From the NCBI GenBank assembly GCA_900539865.1, contig UQDS01000005.1:1-64000 (forward strand): a stretch of 64,000 bases of DNA. The letters run 5' to 3'. The notes below the pieces were generated by a model. It had not been told where the DNA came from. It worked only from the letters and a program-made list of their open reading frames with translations, and searched no databases. Positions 59,824 to 64,000 of this stretch are shown piece after piece (position 1 is the stretch's first letter; each line of letters begins with the position of its first letter). The position numbers and the translations under genes were made by a program. Origin of the DNA: an uncultured Mollicutes bacterium (GTDB lineage: Bacteria > Bacillota_I > Bacilli_A > RFN20 > CAG-288).

Positions 59824-61128
59824 ATCATCTCTTGTTGTAGAAAGGATGTATTATGTCAAAGCAAAAAAAAACATATGATGGTCGCCTTGATTTACACAAA
59901 TATATCAATCAGGGTAAAACCGCAAAAGAAATTGCTCAAATATTAGGTAAAGATCTCAGTTCTATTTATAAAGAAATAGCTCGCAATTCAATACACAAAT
60001 ATTCGGGAAAAACTTGTGGCAGCTGTGAGCGAATTCGAGTTGAGGGTAAGTGTTCTATGTTCAATATCGTAAACTATGAATGTACTAATTACTTTGAACC
60101 AAAATGTGATAAGTGAAATCGATTTCCTTTTTGGTGCACAATTGCGATAGAAAGAAATATTGTCTAAACACAAGATTTATTTCGATGCACAAAAGGCTAG
60201 GATTAAGGCTAGTAAGTTACGCCAAAATTCCAGTAAGAAAATTAAACTTAGTGATGAGATAATTAAGCAACTTGATGAAATAATATCACCACTGTTAATG
60301 GAACAGAAGCTTGGACTTCACCATATTTATGTCGCTTGTAATTTGAAGAGATATTGCTCAGAAAGAACAATCCATAGATACATTTAAACGGAAAATTTAC
60401 AGCGAAATGTTCTGATCTTCCAAGATTTATGATATTTTCCTCATAAGAGAAAGAAAGTTGAAAATTCTAGAAAAAGAGCTCAAAACAAAGAAAAAATTGG
60501 TGAAAACTGTCAAGATTTTCTTGATTATATCTAAAATAATCATCAAAAAAATCGTTTTTCAATTAGATTCGGTAATAGGAAAAAGAAAAGACAAATTTGC
60601 TATTCTCACAATTACGGATCCAGAAATTAATTTCCAATTTGGCTTTGTTATTGAGAAAGGTTGTAGTGAAATAGTTTTAGATGTTTTCTATACTTTACAA
60701 CATTTAATTGGTAATTCGTTTTTAGATATTTTCCAAGTGTTTCTTTGTGACAACGGAAGTGAATTTGAACGAATGTATTCTTTAGAAAAAAGCTTTGTTG
60801 AAGATGATTACAAAGTCTTTTTGCACTAGATCTTATAAGTCCAGTGATAAAGCAGAATGCGAAAATAATCATTCATTAATCAGAAGAATCTTCAAAAAAA
60901 GGAAATCCTTAAATAACATAAAAACAAGAAGATTTAGATTTAATGTTTTCACACATAAACAGCTACATAAGAAGCGTTTTGTTAGACCAAACGCCATATA
61001 TGTTAGCGCTAAAAAAATATGGAAAGGGTTTTTTGAAAATAATCAATTATAATTACATCCCTACTACTGATGTAATTCTTTCAGAAAATCTATTCCATAA
61101 ATAGTAAACAAATACAACGAGAGATGAT
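59824..61128. mobile_element. Degenerate IS30-type insertion sequence
   Basis: Inverted ends ATCATCTCTTGTTGTA (59824-59839) and, in inverted orientation, ATCATCTCTCGTTGTA (61113-61128) match at 15 of 16 positions and enclose an interrupted transposase. The interval of about 1.3 kb suits an IS30-type element. No clear target duplication is seen next to the ends, so it has decayed. I recognise it by the transposase motifs rather than by an IS name. Confidence 0.75.
59853..61052 (+). pseudogene. IS30-family transposase, interrupted
   Basis: The coding region is broken by stops and frameshifts into at least four pieces (59853-60116, 60160-60387, 60458-60829 and 60795-61052). Piece 1 holds the N-terminal helix-turn-helix (TAKEIAQILGKDLSSIYKE) and a Cys cluster (CGSCERIRVEGKC). 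Piece 3 holds the first catalytic Asp region (FQLDSVIGKRKDK) and the second (LCDNGSEFER). Piece 4 holds the Glu region (SDKAECENNHSLIRRIF). Together they show the order of an IS30-type DDE transposase, now inactive. The breaks include a TGA at 60114-60116 and frame changes near 60120-60160, near 60385-60458 and near 60800. Confidence 0.85.
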
Positions 61129-61490
61129 AAACTCGGATATTTTAGATCGATATTGTTGTGGATAAAGACACAAACAATTGGTCACCTTTTGTTGAGCTTA
61201 TATTTCAGTATAAACAGCTTGTTTTTCATATCAAAATTTTTCTTGGACGAAAATGAAAATTCAATGACAATTGGATTGCAATAAAAAATCGATTGTTCCG
61301 GTCAATTTTTATCGATATATCGCGTTATTTTAACGAATTTATGCAAAACTTAAATCTTGCAAAAAATATTTTTGCAATAACTTTTTCATATGACGTGGGC
61401 CAACAAATTAGGAAAAAAGAGTCATGTTGAGCAAATGAGACTATAATAAATGTAACGACACCAATCTGCCGCTAAAAGAAGGAAAAATAA
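61129..61490. other. AT-rich gap upstream of the secreted protein gene
   Basis: I see no gene. TATAAT at 61442-61447 is a candidate -10 box for the following gene, with no good -35 partner. GAAGG lies 9 bases before the start codon at 61491. Some of this stretch may be decayed coding DNA. Confidence 0.45.
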
Positions 61491-63092
61491 ATGAAAATTA
61501 AAAAAATTTGTCTTTTATCTATTGGTGCATCATTTCTCTTAACTTTTGCTGGAAATTTTAATGTAGGATTTTTGAACTCTTCTCAGACGAATGATAAACT
61601 TCAAGGAACTGAAAAAGCTGCTAATAAGAATTTATACTACGAAGATGAAACAAAAAAAGATGATGATTTTGATTACCAATTAGGTGTCCCTGACGATGTG
61701 TATATTTCAAATCCTGGCGATGAATTTGAAAGTAAAGACATCTTTGAAAGCGTTAATGCAGAATATAAGACAATAGACGAAAATGGAACTATAAGTGTCG
61801 TTAATTATAACCCATCACCAATTCAAACATTAGACACGGATCCAAATGAAGATAATGACTCGTTCGATAAAGCATCTGCTGTTTATCTAGTTGGTCAAGA
61901 CGAAGGTCACTATGGAAATTGGGTTCAGTGGGGAGCAACCATAAACAAAAAAACAAGCGGATGGTGGCTCTGGGAAAAGAAATATGTGGATAAAGACTTC
62001 TACTCTTTTGACGTTACTGTTTCTGGCACATTAAATGTTAAACTTTTGAACATTCCTTCTGGATGTGACTATGATATGCGCTTGTATAAACATACGAACT
62101 CTAAAGATAACACTCTATCAAGCCTTAACTTTGATAACTACTTAACAATATCACAAAAAAGTGGCAACTCTGATGAGGAAATAAATTATTCGGTAACTCC
62201 CGGAACTTACTATATTGCAGTGTACTCATATCAAGATAAAACATGGAGTGATGAATCATATTTAATTCAATTCCAGCAAACTGAAACTAATACATCTAGC
62301 GCCACCAAAAATTATAATATTACTACGGGTAGAAATAATGGCGATTTAGGTGCTATTTGGAGATCTGGATATAATCCTGTCGGAATTGAGCCGACTTCAT
62401 TAAGTGTTGATAATGCAAAATATCGTTTTGATTGTTACAAAAATTATCCATACATAACGCATCTATATGATAAGTACAATGGCCAAGATAAAGATATAGA
62501 GTATGCTAGAATTTATATTTGGGATGTTAATGTTAGAGCAGCCATATATGCTGTTGCTCAAGAGTTACTAAATCAAATCGACGCAAAACTTAATGACAAA
62601 TTAGACGAAACTAATAAAGTAAATATGTCAATAAACGGCGTATCTATTGTTGTTAGCTTTGGCTCAATAGCGTTAAGTATTACAAATTTGGCTAATATCG
62701 CTGTTAGCATTACTGGCCCATTAGGATTAGCTGTTAGTATTACATCAACAGTGATTGCCGTTGTTGGACAATTCTTCAGTGCTTATTTTAATTCTGCTTA
62801 TACATCAAAATTAAGAGATTTTAGAGATTTCTTAATTAATTTAAAAGCCGCAATGGAAGTAAGTAGATATAGCACAAATAAAGAAGTTGTTATGATGCGA
62901 TTCAGATATCGTTTTGGAAGTGAGTTTGATTGGGGAACCAAATATTATATAGACTTTCATCCGGTCTATAGGATTACCGATACAAATCTTTATAATTCAA
63001 ATTATATCACTTATATTTCGGACGAATCTCCTATTAATGGGACAGTGTACGGGTTTAAAAACGCTTCTCAAATCAGCTCATATTTGAGGTAA
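61491..63092 (+). CDS. Secreted protein with PPC-like domain and hydrophobic hairpin
   Basis: The 533-residue protein has a signal peptide (about residues 1-24) without a lipobox. After an acidic stretch, residues about 120-260 resemble a bacterial pre-peptidase C-terminal (PPC) domain: EDNDSFDKASA, then DKDFYSFDV, DYDMRLYKHTN and VTPGTYYIAVYSY. A central helical region follows. Residues about 383-427 form two long hydrophobic segments rich in Ser, Ile, Val and Ala, and then a short basic end. No protease catalytic domain is present. Codon use is more AT-rich than in the left part. The hydrophobic hairpin recalls membrane-inserting proteins, but function is unknown. Confidence 0.75.
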   Translation: MKIKKICLLSIGASFLLTFAGNFNVGFLNSSQTNDKLQGTEKAANKNLYYEDETKKDDDFDYQLGVPDDVYISNPGDEFESKDIFESVNAEYKTIDENGTISVVNYNPSPIQTLDTDPNEDNDSFDKASAVYLVGQDEGHYGNWVQWGATINKKTSGWWLWEKKYVDKDFYSFDVTVSGTLNVKLLNIPSGCDYDMRLYKHTNSKDNTLSSLNFDNYLTISQKSGNSDEEINYSVTPGTYYIAVYSYQDKTWSDESYLIQFQQTETNTSSATKNYNITTGRNNGDLGAIWRSGYNPVGIEPTSLSVDNAKYRFDCYKNYPYITHLYDKYNGQDKDIEYARIYIWDVNVRAAIYAVAQELLNQIDAKLNDKLDETNKVNMSINGVSIVVSFGSIALSITNLANIAVSITGPLGLAVSITSTVIAVVGQFFSAYFNSAYTSKLRDFRDFLINLKAAMEVSRYSTNKEVVMMRFRYRFGSEFDWGTKYYIDFHPVYRITDTNLYNSNYITYISDESPINGTVYGFKNASQISSYLR

Positions 63093-63096
63093 CTTT

Positions 63097-63516
63097 ATGA
63101 AATTCCACAATGTTTATGGTTTTGGTGCGATAGTATCTTTATCGTGCATATTATGTTATGGAGCATTAGCATTTCTTATCCTTTCCATTCTTGGGTTTGG
63201 GTATGGAATGTGGATATGGGCACCAATTTCTTTAGTAATTAGCTTATTTTTCATTTCAATATTTTTCTATATTCTCATCAAAATTAGCAATGCCTTTAAA
63301 CCTTTTAAGGTAAAAGATGGTGAAATTGTTGAAATTAAGTTAACTAAAATAAATTTAAAGGGTTGGATGTTCACATACAATGTCACTTTTGAAGGTATCC
63401 ACGAAGACAAAAATATTAAAGGCTTACTTCTTGCTTCATGGACAAATGCTAAATTGGACTCAAATCAAATTGTTAAAGCTTATAAGATTAATGATAAATA
63501 TTTAATGATTAAGTAG
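63097..63516 (+). CDS. Small membrane protein coupled to the secreted protein gene
   Basis: The 139-residue protein has two transmembrane helices (about residues 10-33 and 40-65) and a C-terminal soluble beta domain (about 68-139) with a VKDGEIVEIKLTKINLKG start. It begins 4 bases after the upstream stop, with AGGT close by, so the pair is co-translated. This resembles toxin-immunity or secreted protein-anchor pairs, but the function is not known. Confidence 0.7.
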   Translation: MKFHNVYGFGAIVSLSCILCYGALAFLILSILGFGYGMWIWAPISLVISLFFISIFFYILIKISNAFKPFKVKDGEIVEIKLTKINLKGWMFTYNVTFEGIHEDKNIKGLLLASWTNAKLDSNQIVKAYKINDKYLMIK

Positions 63517-63537
63517 AATTAATAGAATGATATACTT

Positions 63538-63565
63538 GAGGATCTTTAAGGTCCTCTTTTCTTTT
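63538..63565 (+). terminator. Terminator after the small membrane protein
   Basis: GAGGA (63538-63542) and TCCTC (63552-63556) form a short stem followed by TTTTCTTTT. Confidence 0.7.
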
Positions 63566-63597
63566 ACCTTACCACCCCAGTATTGCTTTAAAAATAA

Positions 63598-63861
63598 GGC
63601 TGGGTACCGCACAAGGGAGCTCTCGAAAAATACGGGCCAAATACAGTTAGATCAACGTTTCAAACTTATGTAGCTAGTCTTAAAGAGTCAGGGAAATTTG
63701 ATAAAAATGCACAACTTGAAGCGCTTAATAAAGCTAAAACATGTATCTTATCTAATTTATCTGGTGGTTTAAAAAAATTTATTACATCTACACACGGTAA
63801 TTTAGATACATATATTGAAACTCAAATTGCATCTAAAATTGATGAATTAAAGAACCAATAA
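63598..63861 (+). pseudogene. Startless coding remnant of 87 codons
   Basis: From the codon after a TAA at 63595-63597 an uninterrupted frame of 87 codons ends at TAA 63859-63861. It has clear protein character (for example GALEKYGPNTVRSTFQTYVA and the end SKIDELKNQ) but no ATG, GTG or TTG early in it and no ribosome site. The sequence, with KFDKNAQLEALNKAK and a helical C-terminal run, is of a type I associate with small phage-module proteins, but I cannot name the family. It is probably the 3' part of a gene cut by a rearrangement. Confidence 0.6.
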
Positions 63862-63872
63862 TTATAATGAGC

Positions 63873-63911
63873 CCACGAAAGTCTAGCGATAGATTAGTAG
63901 TGGTCTTTTTT
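63873..63911 (+). terminator. Terminator after the remnant
   Basis: CCAC (63873-63876) with GTGG (63900-63903) and an inner TCTA/TAGA stem, followed by a T run, form an imperfect hairpin 11 bases past the stop of the coding remnant. Confidence 0.6.
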
Positions 63912-64000
63912 CATGTTCATAAAAATTTTTTATTGAATAGTAATAAATAGTTTCTTTAAAAAATATTTTTAGATAAAAATCAATTTTTTTACATATTTAT
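63912..64000. other. AT-rich right edge
   Basis: No gene or element is seen in the last 90 bases. Confidence 0.5.

Noticed and set aside
60113..60160. UGA as a sense codon (Trp or Cys) in the transposase
   Set aside because: UGA ends several intact genes (rdgB, pth, mfd, tldD), and other frame changes also break the transposase, so it is a pseudogene in the normal code.
1..64000. CRISPR array
   Set aside because: No regularly spaced identical repeats with unique spacers are seen; the repeats present are Ig-like codon repeats, 12-bp linker units and 29-bp promoter elements.

Overview
The window is chromosomal DNA from a low-GC, Gram-positive-type bacterium (Bacillota). Gene order and families point to an Erysipelotrichia- or Mollicutes-related Bacilli lineage. 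The evidence is AT-rich intergenic DNA, many LxGC-type lipoproteins, strong GGAGG ribosome sites, TTGACA/TATAAT promoters, and Firmicutes-type neighbourhoods (pth-mfd, rqcP-divIC-tilS, rplM-rpsI, secG-rnr-smpB). UGA is a normal stop codon here (it ends rdgB, pth, mfd and tldD), so this is not a code-4 mollicute. No species is claimed.

Layout. 1-4.9 kb: three leftward lipoprotein genes; the first two are tandem paralogues with Ig-like and OB-fold-like modules, and the first runs off the left edge. 5.0-15.7 kb: housekeeping block with two NUDIX hydrolases, rdgB, a membrane protein, pth and mfd, then leftward tilS, divIC, rqcP, rpsI and rplM, with two more lipoproteins interspersed. 15.9-31 kb: TetR regulator and divergent FGGY kinase, an unrecognised two-gene operon behind repeated promoter elements, a CDF metal exporter, lysS, then a lipase-like protein, an ABC exporter and tldD/tldE in one array, and an AbrB-controlled ABC transporter. 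31-42 kb: secG-rnr-smpB, a split TrkA plus TrkH potassium system, and a MarR gene with a heterodimeric ABC exporter. 42-49 kb: two complete feo iron-uptake operons flanking a DtxR/MntR-type regulator, with shared 18-bp operator-like palindromes. 49-59 kb: Sel1-repeat protein, mutY, lipoprotein, ppdK, TetR gene with iron-type alcohol dehydrogenase, and a membrane protein that looks like an M50 protease with its active site lost. 59.1-59.5 kb: ssrA (tmRNA).

Right of ssrA the character changes: a broken IS30-type element with recognisable inverted ends, a secreted two-domain protein coupled to a small membrane protein, and a startless coding remnant. This looks like an accessory region abutting the tmRNA gene.

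Functional links: ssrA, smpB and rnr supply trans-translation and RqcP belongs to the parallel RQC rescue route, so both ribosome-rescue systems are represented. The feo operons, the DtxR-like regulator and the CDF exporter form a metal-homeostasis set. Mfd, MutY, RdgB and a NUDIX enzyme cover DNA repair and nucleotide-pool cleaning. The points most worth follow-up are the shared feo operators, the tmRNA tag ending ACAA, the degenerate M50 protein, the tldDE-ABC array, the secreted protein/membrane protein pair, and the unrecognised operon behind 29-bp repeats.
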